This document shows, one piece after another, positions 39,437-48,655 of a DNA stretch of 64,000 nt. The number at the start of each line of letters is the position of its first letter. The first letter of the stretch is position 1. A model generated the notes under the pieces. The model saw only the letters and a program-made list of their open reading frames with translations. It searched no databases and had not been told where the DNA came from. The stretch comes from Iris pallida (lineage: Eukaryota; Streptophyta; Magnoliopsida; Asparagales; Iridaceae). Location: positions 32,088,028-32,152,027 of the forward strand of contig JANAVB010029819.1 of the NCBI GenBank assembly GCA_029216955.1. Direction: 5' to 3'. Position numbers and translations under genes: made by a program.

Positions 39437-40183
39437 ATGGCAAACAAGCTGGCGACTCTGCTGGGGACTTCTTTCTCTTCTACCGAGAAGGTTGTGTCAC
39501 AGACCGACGACGTGAAGGTGGGCTCCTCCCACAAGACGCTGGTAGTGCGCCTCAATCAACAGGCGTACGAGGAGTTCATTTCTGAAGGAAGTGCGAGTCC
39601 TTCGAAGCGGCTGTCGAAGCCGAAGAAGACCCGCGCAGTCTGGGTGCACAAAGTCGACGCCTTGGGCACCACCGTTGAAGGGGATGCGCCCGTCCAGCCT
39701 TCCCTTCCTACTGACGTCCTCAGCAGTCAAGGTGCGCCCGCCGATGCAGCGCATCTCTCGGGAAAGCGTACGGCTGACCACGTTCCCCAGCCATCTTCCT
39801 CTCAGGCGAGGAAGATACGTCGACGGAGCAGGGGCGCAGCCAATGCCCCGTGCATCACTTCTGATGCGCCACAAAGAGCCTCTGTCTTTGACAGACTCAC
39901 TCGCTGTAATGGCGAGGAGAATTTGGATGCTGAGTACTATGCGCCCCAGCGGGCTGGTACGAAGAAATCCAAGGCGACACGGGCCATGCGCCACAAACGT
40001 GCTATGCCAGCAGCCGACCAGAGGCACGCGCTTACAATCACGCGTGCTGCCGATGGCAAGCTGTACAAAGTTGACTCAAGTGCTTCTGCACCGACAACGA
40101 GTCGATCTTCAAATCCTCATCTCGCTTGGGCGCATTCACTGCGTGCACAACCAAGCCGAGAGAGGCAAACTCAGTGGTCTTGA
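39437..40183 (+). CDS. Element B: gag leader frame
   Basis: The start codon lies in the LTR (39437-39439) and the frame reads through the primer binding site. The start matches that of A. Residues about 50-70 are basic (SKRLSKPKKTRAVW), and a second basic stretch, RKIRRRSRGAA, lies near residues 138-148. The middle is low in predicted order and rich in Ala, Ser and Pro. ATGCGCC words recur in the coding sequence. The frame ends at TGA 40181-40183. The 164 bases to the next frame (40184-40347) contain more stops; the homologous region of A suggests leader and gag were once one frame, but an intron or two separate proteins cannot be excluded. Confidence 0.75.
   Translation: MANKLATLLGTSFSSTEKVVSQTDDVKVGSSHKTLVVRLNQQAYEEFISEGSASPSKRLSKPKKTRAVWVHKVDALGTTVEGDAPVQPSLPTDVLSSQGAPADAAHLSGKRTADHVPQPSSSQARKIRRRSRGAANAPCITSDAPQRASVFDRLTRCNGEENLDAEYYAPQRAGTKKSKATRAMRHKRAMPAADQRHALTITRAADGKLYKVDSSASAPTTSRSSNPHLAWAHSLRAQPSRERQTQWS
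39450..39468 (+). promoter_or_regulatory. Primer binding site of B
   Basis: TGGCGACTCTGCTGGGGAC, three bases after the LTR end, identical to that of A. Confidence 0.85.
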
Positions 40184-40347
40184 ACTCCCGCACCTCCTCT
40201 GGTTGTGCGTTTGAGGTCCGTTCAAGTCACTTCAAATGCTGTGGTTCCCCCACTACTGATCATGATGCCTGCTTGGTATTAGATCAGGGGGCGCAGCACT
40301 CACCCGACCACCCCGGCGCTTAGCCCTGCCATGCGCCTGAGAGGGGT

Positions 40348-42585
40348 GTGAGGGTAGCACTCTCCTCCAACGACTTGCGCAACGTGATCACTCACAAGCG
40401 CCGGTCAGGAGAGTTGACCAACAAGTACGATGTGCCTCTCGCGGGGCACACTTGTGCAGTGGTCACCATCAACTGCTGTTGCAAGACGGCAGTACCGCCA
40501 AAGCAGTCGGTCTTCCAACGGCTACAATCATCGACACCCCTCCGACATCGCCTTGGGACGAAGGTGTCAGCAGAAGAGGAGCTAAAGGTTGCTTCATGCA
40601 ACGTGATCTCCAACTCCTCATCTGTCCGGAAGACGACTGCCAATTCCTCGTCTTCATCCAAAAGCCAGCCGAGGAAAACCAAGACAGCTGTCACGACCTC
40701 TGGAGTGTTCGAAGGCACTCGGTCGAGGAAGAAGTTCTTGGAGGAAGCTGGGGGTAGCCAGACCCTTGTCGAGCCTCCTTCCGAAGACGAAGATGTCCAA
40801 AGCACAGCTGCGGCGGATCTTCATCAAGGCGAAGATGGCCTCCAAAATGACGATGTCCTCCAGGACACCGCTGGGGGTAGTGCTGGAAATGAAGAGGCCC
40901 TTCAAGACGGAGCTGAGGGCAGTCAGGCCCTTGCAGATGCGCCTGTCGAAGACGAACTCCAGAATGTGGCTGGGGGTGGCCAAACACCAGGAGAAGTGAC
41001 TCCCCCACATGAGAGCGAGGCTGAGAGCGAAGCCTCAACTAATCCATCCACTTCCGGCCGTGTCATGACAGTATACATGACCGGGGGTGATCTTGAGACT
41101 GATGCGCCGCCACAGGACATTGTCCAGCGCATAGACTCGCTAGAGGGAGGACTCAAAACCCTCTCTGCCTCAATGCAAGTGCTGACTCAAGCAGTGTTTG
41201 AGATGCGGTCGGCCTTGATCAGGACACCTTCAAATGGTCCCGACCCAGGAGCCAATGGAGAGTCGAGTGTGCTCCTCCAACGGACACCCTCAGACACAGA
41301 AGCACCCCGGACGTCGGAGCCCTCAAACGCTCTACTCCAGGTGGTACCTCCTTCCCCGACTCCTAGCTCCACGGAGGACGTGGTCGAAATGATCAAAGAT
41401 CTGCGAGAGCGCTTCGAGTCCAAGAACAGGCAGGAGGAGCGCCAGAAGATGGGCATTCCCCAGCCTTATCCCCTTGAGTGGAACAAGGTGGTTTATCCCC
41501 CAAAGTATAAACCACAAACACTCACGCCGTATGACGGGAAAGACTCTCCACGACGGTACCTGACGTACTTCCAGTCGCAGACAGGGCATCTTCCGAAGGA
41601 GGACGCGCTCCTCACCAGCATCTTTGTTGGGGCCCTGAAAGGGGTGGCGTATGACTGGTACTGCAGCCTCCCCGATAATTCCATATCGTCCTTCGACGAC
41701 CTGACACGCCTCTTCCTCGACCGCTTCTACGACGGTGGGAAGGACATGACGATGGCGTCTCTCATTGAGATACGCCAGAAGGACAAGGAAACGGTTCGGG
41801 CATTCATCGAACGCTTCCGTCAGGCCTGCTTCAGGCTACCTCCAGGCATGCCAGAGCATACGCTTCTCTCCGCTTGCAGTATGAACATGCTGCCTGCAGT
41901 AAAGCTCTGGCTTAACTCTACTCCCCCTCCCGACTGGAGCTCCCTAATCATCGAAGCTGAAGCTGCAGAGAAGAAGGCGGCCAATGCACGTCTTCTGGGT
42001 GTTAGCTTCCCAGCCTTTGACGATAAGGGAAAAAAGTCCGCAATCAACAACTCCGGACGAGAAACAAAGGGGAAACAGGCATTGACTGTTAATGCCTCGA
42101 AGGGCGCATCTGCGCCTACTCAAAAGCCTCCACTGGCACCGAGACCCAAGGAGGTTTATTCATTCAATGATGACGACACCCTGCAACTCTTTGAGATACT
42201 GAAGCAGGGTGACAAGATCAAGCTTCCGGACTCGAAGCGGCCCGATGAAGTCGGGAAAGTGGACAACCCGAGGTACTGTCACTACCATCGGTTTGTCGGA
42301 CACCCGACTAAGGACTGCTACGTCCTCAAAAATTACATCCAGCGCATGATCAATGCGGATGTAATCTCCGTCGACTATGAAGAGCAGACGGTGTCAGCTA
42401 ATGTGGTGTCACTTCAGTTCGGCACCTTGCCGCCGACTACCACACAAGATGGAGTCGTCCCTATTCCTAAGGCGACAATGGAGGTGGTAAACTTGCCACC
42501 CACCCGTGACAATGTAAGTGGACTTGTCCCACTCACCACATCTCGAGGAAAGGTCCTCTGGGTTCACCCCGAGTCTCCGAGGTAA
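40348..42585 (+). CDS. Element B: gag polyprotein
   Basis: Gag forms the virus-like particle of the retrotransposon and packages its RNA. Residues about 1-130 are basic and Ser-rich. Residues about 130-230 are acidic with several imperfect GGSQTLVE-type repeats. The retrotransposon gag core spans about residues 368-560 (YPLEWNKVVYPPKYKPQ, DWYCSLPDNSISSF, RAFIERFRQACFRLPPGMP). A CCHC-like finger, YCHYHRFVGHPTKDC, lies near residues 643-657. The frame ends early at TAA 42583-42585 because of a 1-nt frameshift near 42575; the homologous sequence continues in another frame. The true start is uncertain: the first ATG here is only the first after the last stop. Confidence 0.85.
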   Translation: MRVALSSNDLRNVITHKRRSGELTNKYDVPLAGHTCAVVTINCCCKTAVPPKQSVFQRLQSSTPLRHRLGTKVSAEEELKVASCNVISNSSSVRKTTANSSSSSKSQPRKTKTAVTTSGVFEGTRSRKKFLEEAGGSQTLVEPPSEDEDVQSTAAADLHQGEDGLQNDDVLQDTAGGSAGNEEALQDGAEGSQALADAPVEDELQNVAGGGQTPGEVTPPHESEAESEASTNPSTSGRVMTVYMTGGDLETDAPPQDIVQRIDSLEGGLKTLSASMQVLTQAVFEMRSALIRTPSNGPDPGANGESSVLLQRTPSDTEAPRTSEPSNALLQVVPPSPTPSSTEDVVEMIKDLRERFESKNRQEERQKMGIPQPYPLEWNKVVYPPKYKPQTLTPYDGKDSPRRYLTYFQSQTGHLPKEDALLTSIFVGALKGVAYDWYCSLPDNSISSFDDLTRLFLDRFYDGGKDMTMASLIEIRQKDKETVRAFIERFRQACFRLPPGMPEHTLLSACSMNMLPAVKLWLNSTPPPDWSSLIIEAEAAEKKAANARLLGVSFPAFDDKGKKSAINNSGRETKGKQALTVNASKGASAPTQKPPLAPRPKEVYSFNDDDTLQLFEILKQGDKIKLPDSKRPDEVGKVDNPRYCHYHRFVGHPTKDCYVLKNYIQRMINADVISVDYEEQTVSANVVSLQFGTLPPTTTQDGVVPIPKATMEVVNLPPTRDNVSGLVPLTTSRGKVLWVHPESPR

Positions 42586-43409
42586 CTCAACCGGAGGTAC
42601 GCCCTACCTCCAAAGCAAAAGGCAGGAAGATCAAGTCTTGCCGCACGGTCTCTTCTTCAACGGAAGAGGCGCTTCCTGTGCAGACGCGTGCACAACAGAA
42701 CTCCTAGTCCGGTGAAGCTGCCGCCGAAGTGGTGCCTCCTGGCACCATCCCTGAGGAGGGTCCATCCAAGCCCTCAGCAGCCAATAAACAAAAGCAAGTG
42801 GAGGCCCGTTTCGACAGACCTCTGTGGAAAGAAAATGCTTCGGGGCTAGCCAAGCCCCACAATTTTGACATTCTGGCGCAACTAGCCAGTACTCCTGCAC
42901 GCTTGTCTTTGTTCGAGCTCCTACGTCTCTCTAAGGACTCCCGAGAAGCTCTCTGTGAAGCTCTGAAGGATGCCGAATCCTTTCTCAGTCAAGTCAAGCA
43001 GCCTGAAGACCTCTCAACTACTTGTGCACACTGTCATTGTGCGGATGAAGTTATCCCAAACATAACCTTCACCCAACAAGACATGCTGCTCAAGCATCAC
43101 CAACATAACCGACCGTTGTATTACACAGGGTACATCGGTTCGGTAAAGGTGAGCAGGATTCAGATCGATCCGGGGTCTTCCCTAAGCATCATTCCAAAGG
43201 CGCTGCTATCAAAGCTGGGGATCCCAATGTACCGGCTGGCGCCCTCCAATACGACCATCAGTGGCTTCAACGCTAGCAAGAGCGAGCCACTGGGCAAGAT
43301 CCGGCTGAAATGTCACATCGGCAGCCTCAAAACTGAGGTGACTTGTTATGTGGTGGATGCCGAGGTCAACTACAACATCTTACTCGGATGACCATGGTTA
43401 CACGAGTAC
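42586..43409 (+). pseudogene. Element B: protease region with stops
   Basis: After the frameshift near 42575 the frame continues to a TAG at 42705-42707, then is open to a TGA at 43389-43391. It includes a conserved stretch also found in A and E (HNFDILAQLASTPARLSLFE) and the aspartic protease core with IDPGSSLSIIPK (about 43160-43195), GFNASKSEPLG and NILLG. The protease would cut the Gag-Pol polyprotein. The position of A's matching HPW after NILLG shows that the TGA replaces one sense codon. Asp-Pro-Gly stands where Asp-Thr/Ser-Gly is usual, and the same variant occurs in A, so it is a feature of the lineage rather than decay. Confidence 0.8.
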
Positions 43410-46058
43410 ATGGTGGTGCCCTCCACGCTCCACCAATGCATGAAATATGTATCCACCAACGGCGTCATCCGGACGGAGTTTGCAGATATCGATCCCTTCA
43501 AAGGGATTGAGGCCTACTTCACCGATTCCGACTTGTACAAGCCCATTGACGAGGAGGAAGCCAATGACGCTGATGATGAGGCAGAGACGGCAACAGAGCC
43601 GGACATGGAGCCCGAAATGACTCCCGACGCCCCCTTGAAAATCCGATTGAAGGGCAAGCCTCCCCAGAAGGCGCCTCCAATGAGCATCAAGCTATCAGGA
43701 AAAGCGCCGGCTCGCGAAGCTCCCCTGAAGATACGCCTCAAGGGAAAGCCACCTCAAACAGCGGCTCCCCTGGTGGTAAAATTACAAGGAAAGGCGCCAC
43801 TCATCGGAGGCGCAACCGAGGCACCTCTCAAGGTGCGTCTTAAAGGCAAGCCGCCGCAGTCATCCAAGATGCCGGAGAGGGCTCACATAACCCTCTCAGA
43901 CCCTAAAGTCAGAGCGGTGGAGGACTCTCCTGATCCGGCCCCAGTGCTTACAGATGAGGAGCTTGGCGAATATATCTCCGCTGATGTAGACGCACCCTCC
44001 TTCGACAATGTAATTCCACGGGATAAAATCTCGTACTTTATCAATAATAGAGTGTCTTTCAATTATTCTTGTCTTCCACACTGGAATGCCATGTATACAT
44101 TAGACAACGTTCTACGATCGTTGCAAACACAAGTAACGACCGTCTACCATAATCAAATAGTCCCGTCTCAAGGAGTCTTTATAGTCCCTCCACGGAGCCG
44201 AGGCCAAGGCACCATCATCTCGAGCAAAATCGAGCATCGTCGGGACCTCCCGTCAATCAAGCCCGAACCTGATACCGGCAGAGTACAAGTCTATCGGTAC
44301 ACAGATGCGGCTAAGCACATCATCCAAAAGATGGGCTACGACCTGAAAAGCAACAAAGGCTTAAACTACGGCAAGGGTCGGCATCTCCCTGTCCGGCTTT
44401 TGATGCCCAATGGAAAGCCACAGGATTACTATAATCGGACTCGACGGGGGTTAGGCTATGTCACGCCGCCATCAACTCCAGAGAGTTCAGACGCAGAAGA
44501 CATAGAATATTCCCACTCGTCTGAAGCATCGACGTGGGATTTCGATACCAGTATCGGATCAGTCTTCAGGAAAGTGCTGTCAGCTAACATGACATCGGCG
44601 CAACCTCAGAAAGATGAAGGCGAAAACCAACTGCCGGAACCCTTCGAAGAGGAACCCTGGGCTCAGCGCCTAGGAGAACAATGGGAGTCTCGTTTTGAGT
44701 TACGAGAACCTCCCACTGAAGACGAAGTCGAGCAGATCGACCTCGGGGATGGGTCTTCTTCTAAACCCATCTTCATCAGCAAAAGCTTGGAAGGAGAAGA
44801 CCGAGAATCTTTAGTCCAGCTGGCTAAAGAGTATATTGACGTCTTCGCCTGGAGCTACGAAGACATGCCGGGTCTCGATCCACAGATCACGATGCATAGG
44901 TTGAACATCTTACCAGATGCCAAACCTATCAAACAACAACAGCGACGCTTCCGCCCGGACATCATGAATGCCATCGATCAGGAGGTGGACAAGCTCTTGA
45001 CCAGTGGCTTCATCCGTGAGGAACAACACCCGGACTGGGTAGCCAACGTCGTCCCTGTCACCAAGAAGAACGGGAAGATACGAGTCTGTATCGACTTCAG
45101 GGATCTCAACTCTGCTTGCCCGAAGGATAAATTCCCGCTCCCAATCACCGATGTAATGATCGACAACACATGTGGCTTTGAACGCATGTCCTTCATGGAC
45201 GGGTATTCAGGCTACAATCAAATCAAGATGTTCCCCGATGACGCAAAACACACGTCATTCAGGACTCCGAAAGGTGTTTTCTGCTACACAGTAATGCCCT
45301 TCGGCTTGAAGAATACCGGTGCAACATACCAACGAGCGATGAGTACTATCTTCCGTCAACATCTTCGCAAGACAGTTGAGTGCTATGTTGATGACATCGC
45401 AGTCAAGAGCCGCCTCAAAAGAGATCACCTACAGGACCTGAGGACGGTCTTTGATCTCATGCGGGCACATCAACTCAAAATGAACCCCGCTAAATCCTTC
45501 CTGGGGGTTTCTAGCGGCAAATTCTTGGGCTTTGTCATCACGGCAAAAGGCATTCATGTCGATCCCGAGAAGACTAAAGCCATCCTCAACATGGACCCTC
45601 CGAAGAACCTTCGAGAACTTTGGGGCTTACAGGGACGTCTGGCATACATCCGGAGGTTCATAGCAAACCTCTCCGGTAAATGTCAACCCTTTACTCAGCT
45701 CATGAAGAAGGGAGTCTCTTACGTCTGGACAGAGGAGTGCCAAAAGGCTTTCGACGACATCAAGGCCTACTTGACAAGCCCGCCAGTCCTAGTGGCACCT
45801 GTCGTCGGCAAACCATTCCTCCTCTACGTCCGTGCCATGGATCATTCCCTCGGCGCTTTACTGGCTCAAAACAGCGATGCAGGCTACGAGCAAGCAATCT
45901 ACTATCTCAGTCGAACACTCATCGGGGCCGAACACCGGTACAACCCCATTGAAAAGGAGTGCTTAGCTTTGGTGTTTGCCATTAGAAGACTCGTCATTAC
46001 GTCTCGGGTCAGACAATTCACGTCATCTCCCGAGTCAATCCACTCAGAGTTCTCATGA
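43410..46058 (+). CDS. Element B: pol part 1 (linker, reverse transcriptase, first RNase H)
   Basis: Residues about 1-40 complete the protease domain. Residues about 72-150 hold five imperfect repeats of the type APLKIRLKGKPPQ. Residues about 170-400 form a conserved linker with a G-patch-like stretch (IIQKMGYDLKSNKGLNYGKG). RT spans about residues 500-760, with RVCIDFRDLNSACPKDKFPLP, MSFMDGYSGYNQIKM and the catalytic YVDD near residue 660. A Ty3-type RNase H remnant follows, about 780-865 (LLYVRAMDHSLGALLAQ, EKECLALVFAI). The frame is lost near 45990 by a 1-nt deletion and ends with a foreign tail at 46058. The homologous frame resumes in the next entry with a 4-base overlap. Confidence 0.9.
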   Translation: MVVPSTLHQCMKYVSTNGVIRTEFADIDPFKGIEAYFTDSDLYKPIDEEEANDADDEAETATEPDMEPEMTPDAPLKIRLKGKPPQKAPPMSIKLSGKAPAREAPLKIRLKGKPPQTAAPLVVKLQGKAPLIGGATEAPLKVRLKGKPPQSSKMPERAHITLSDPKVRAVEDSPDPAPVLTDEELGEYISADVDAPSFDNVIPRDKISYFINNRVSFNYSCLPHWNAMYTLDNVLRSLQTQVTTVYHNQIVPSQGVFIVPPRSRGQGTIISSKIEHRRDLPSIKPEPDTGRVQVYRYTDAAKHIIQKMGYDLKSNKGLNYGKGRHLPVRLLMPNGKPQDYYNRTRRGLGYVTPPSTPESSDAEDIEYSHSSEASTWDFDTSIGSVFRKVLSANMTSAQPQKDEGENQLPEPFEEEPWAQRLGEQWESRFELREPPTEDEVEQIDLGDGSSSKPIFISKSLEGEDRESLVQLAKEYIDVFAWSYEDMPGLDPQITMHRLNILPDAKPIKQQQRRFRPDIMNAIDQEVDKLLTSGFIREEQHPDWVANVVPVTKKNGKIRVCIDFRDLNSACPKDKFPLPITDVMIDNTCGFERMSFMDGYSGYNQIKMFPDDAKHTSFRTPKGVFCYTVMPFGLKNTGATYQRAMSTIFRQHLRKTVECYVDDIAVKSRLKRDHLQDLRTVFDLMRAHQLKMNPAKSFLGVSSGKFLGFVITAKGIHVDPEKTKAILNMDPPKNLRELWGLQGRLAYIRRFIANLSGKCQPFTQLMKKGVSYVWTEECQKAFDDIKAYLTSPPVLVAPVVGKPFLLYVRAMDHSLGALLAQNSDAGYEQAIYYLSRTLIGAEHRYNPIEKECLALVFAIRRLVITSRVRQFTSSPESIHSEFS

Positions 46059-48043
46059 CGAAGCCAGGGTCATTAAACTCTCGGCTGGCTACATGGGCGA
46101 TCCTACTAACGCCATACAACATGGTGTTTGTCCCACAGAAGGCGGTCAAAGGTCAGGCTCTGGCTGACTTTTTAGCTGTACACCCCATCCCAGAATCTTC
46201 AAAACTCTATGAAGACATCCCGGATGAAGTCCAAGAATCAAACGTCACTGAAGGAAGTCCCGTTTGGCGGATGTTCTTCGATGGCGCTTCAAGAACGGGC
46301 CCCAACGGCCAAATCATCGTAGGAGTGGGGGTAGTCTTGATCTCCCCCGATCAGCTGGTCATCCAGCGCGCATACTCTCTTTCGAAGCCGTGCTCCAACA
46401 ATGTTGCTGAGTACAACGCACTCGTCATGGGACTCCAGCTGGCACAACAGCTGGGGGTGGATCATCTGGAAGCCTACGGCGACTCGAAACTCGTCGTAAA
46501 CCAAATTCGGGGGCAATACGAAGTTCGCCATGAAGATTTGATCCCTTACCATGAAGTTGCGTTGAACATCATTTCAACCTTCACTGGGTTCTTCATCGAA
46601 CATGTACCCCGTCTACAAAACTTGGAGGCTGACGCTCTGGCTGGCCTCGCAGCCTCATTGGTCGCGCCCCTTGGGACTCAACACTATGTCACGATAACTG
46701 GCCGAGACTTGATTTGTCCCAGAAACAACCTATGTTTGCAAATGGCTCACGCCGTGCCAACAAACACCGATGTTAATGTTCGAGACTGGAGATTCCCGTT
46801 CATCGACTTCGCCATCTACGGAATCCTTCCGGAAGACCCGAAGGAAGCCGTCTCAGTCAGGAGACGCTCTCTTCGATTCTACTACGATACAGCCACTAAA
46901 ACGCTGTACCGACGCTCCTTCGACGGGCTTCTCCTTCGATGCCTGTCTAACGAAGAAGCGGCCGAAGCTCTTCGAGAAGCTCATGACGGAACTTGCGGAG
47001 CTCACCAACCAGGTCCTAAGTTGTATGATCGACTGCGACGTATGGGCTACTACTGGCCAACCATGGTCGCCGACGCAGTAGAATATGCTAAGAAGTGCCA
47101 TGCATGCCAACTTCATGCAGACTTCATACATACACCGTCTGAACCTCTACATCCTACAGTCGCCTCCTGGCCATTCGAAGCCTGGGGCATGGACATTGTA
47201 GGACCAATCACCCCTCCTTCATCAAGAGGACATCGTTTCATCCTGGCCATCACCGATTACTTCTCCAAATGGACGGAAGCAGTCCCACTAGCGGAAGTAA
47301 AAAGCTCCAGGGTGGTCAGCTTTATCAAACACCATGTCATTTATCGTTTCGGAGTACCCAGGCAAATTATTCATGACAATGGTCCCCAGTTCATCAGCCA
47401 TATTTTCAGCAGGTTCTGTGACAAGAATCGCATTCAAAATGTGGCCTCAACCGCCTACAATCTGGCAGCAAACGGATTGGCCGAGGCGTTCAACAAAACT
47501 ATCGTCAGGCTACTCAAAAAGGTCGTATCATCCAACAAACGCGACTGGGACGAAAAGCTTGGCGAATGCCTTTGGGCCTACCGCACAACGGTACGGACCC
47601 CAACAGGCAACACTCCATTCTCCCTGGTCTACGGGAGCGAAGCAGTACTGCCTCTCGAGATACAGATACCTTCGCTCCGTATGGCAATCACAAACGATCT
47701 CACAGAAGAAGACAATCAACGTCGTCGTCTGCAGGAACTGGAAGCACTTGACGAAAAGCGTCTCCTAGCTAAACAACGCATCGAACTTTACCAAACCCGT
47801 ATATCACAGGCTTTCAACAAGAAGGTCAAGCAAAGAACTTTCCAAGTTGGCGACCTGGTTTTAGCAGTCAGAAGGCTAATGGTGTTAACTCACAAGACAC
47901 CAGGGAAGTACGAGCCCAAATGGGAAGGACCCTTCATCATTGAGACGGTATACTCAAACGGTGCTTACCGCCTCGCCAAACCCAATGGGGACTTGTTCAT
48001 GATGCCCCTCAACGACAAGTTCCTAAAGAAGTACTATTCTTGA
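46055..48043 (+). CDS. Element B: pol part 2 (second RNase H, integrase)
   Basis: Residues about 1-50 continue the connection. A second RNase H of the archaeal-like type known from Tat elements lies at about 70-205, with acidic residues in FDGASR, AEYNAL, YGDSKLV and EADALA. Integrase follows: HHCC zinc-binding part at about 310-350 (ending CHACQ), catalytic Asp in GMDIVGP (about 379), Asp in IIHDNGPQF (about 441) and Glu in NGLAEAFNK (about 477). A C-terminal part has VGDLVLAVRR and KWEGPFIIETVYSNG. No chromodomain is present, as expected for Tat. The frame is fully open to TGA at 48041-48043. The best preserved enzyme region of the window. Confidence 0.93.
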   Translation: MTKPGSLNSRLATWAILLTPYNMVFVPQKAVKGQALADFLAVHPIPESSKLYEDIPDEVQESNVTEGSPVWRMFFDGASRTGPNGQIIVGVGVVLISPDQLVIQRAYSLSKPCSNNVAEYNALVMGLQLAQQLGVDHLEAYGDSKLVVNQIRGQYEVRHEDLIPYHEVALNIISTFTGFFIEHVPRLQNLEADALAGLAASLVAPLGTQHYVTITGRDLICPRNNLCLQMAHAVPTNTDVNVRDWRFPFIDFAIYGILPEDPKEAVSVRRRSLRFYYDTATKTLYRRSFDGLLLRCLSNEEAAEALREAHDGTCGAHQPGPKLYDRLRRMGYYWPTMVADAVEYAKKCHACQLHADFIHTPSEPLHPTVASWPFEAWGMDIVGPITPPSSRGHRFILAITDYFSKWTEAVPLAEVKSSRVVSFIKHHVIYRFGVPRQIIHDNGPQFISHIFSRFCDKNRIQNVASTAYNLAANGLAEAFNKTIVRLLKKVVSSNKRDWDEKLGECLWAYRTTVRTPTGNTPFSLVYGSEAVLPLEIQIPSLRMAITNDLTEEDNQRRRLQELEALDEKRLLAKQRIELYQTRISQAFNKKVKQRTFQVGDLVLAVRRLMVLTHKTPGKYEPKWEGPFIIETVYSNGAYRLAKPNGDLFMMPLNDKFLKKYYS

Positions 48044-48143
48044 CATCCTCCAAGACATGTATTTCCCCAAACAACCTCTTTTCACAAAATCAAACGCTTC
48101 CGGAACCCAGCTGTTCTGCGGCATCCTTCCGTAGAAAGATAAC

Positions 48144-48437
48144 TACGTCCACATTACCTCTGAGTTGTCTCTCTACATCCTACAAAGCAGAACCTTACAT
48201 TTTCGTGAGCTTACGCTATCCTTCATGTTTACCACGTCCACATTACCTCTGAGTAAACATCCCGTACAAACAACTCCTGTGTTGTCGTACATTGATCGCA
48301 GAACTTCCACGTCCACATTACCTCTGAGTTGTTCAGCGTATCCCCCAGGATCATTCCTGCCACGTCCATAAATACCTCTGAGTAGGAAGATTCTATCATT
48401 TGAACCTAATGATTGCCATGTCCACATTACCTCTGAG
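48144..48437 (+). repeat. Five dispersed copies of a 21-bp word downstream of pol
   Basis: CACGTCCACATTACCTCTGAG or a near match at 48144, 48233, 48308, 48361 and 48417, spaced 53-89 bases apart by different spacers. They lie between the end of pol and the 3' end of the convergent antisense gene (48656). The stretch 48438-48655 holds nothing else I recognise. Confidence 0.88.
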
Positions 48438-48655
48438 CAAATATGTTGGTTCCTTCAAACTTATTATCTGTACCTAAAAACCAAGGTGCGCAAAAGATAA
48501 TAGCTCCACATAAATCATCAAGTTCATGAGATCAAAAAAAGAACACATCACACAAAAAAAAGAGATAGTGTATTTTTTTATTTTTCAAAGAAGGGAGTAC
48601 AGAAATACGCTATTTCCCCAGCAAGAGTTACAAAAACACATAAAAAGAAGAGAAG

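Larger units (their letters stand above)
37242..39446 (+). mobile_element. 5' LTR of B
   Basis: It starts TGTAGAAGCATGGAATTTC and ends ATGGCAAACA. It contains about 25-30 copies of ATGCGCC, GGCGCAT or close variants, mainly at 37278-37555, 38205-38500 and 38670-38800. It has a forward TATA box (39119-39128) and a reverse one (38185-38194). The last 320 bases are the transcribed leader. Confidence 0.95.
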
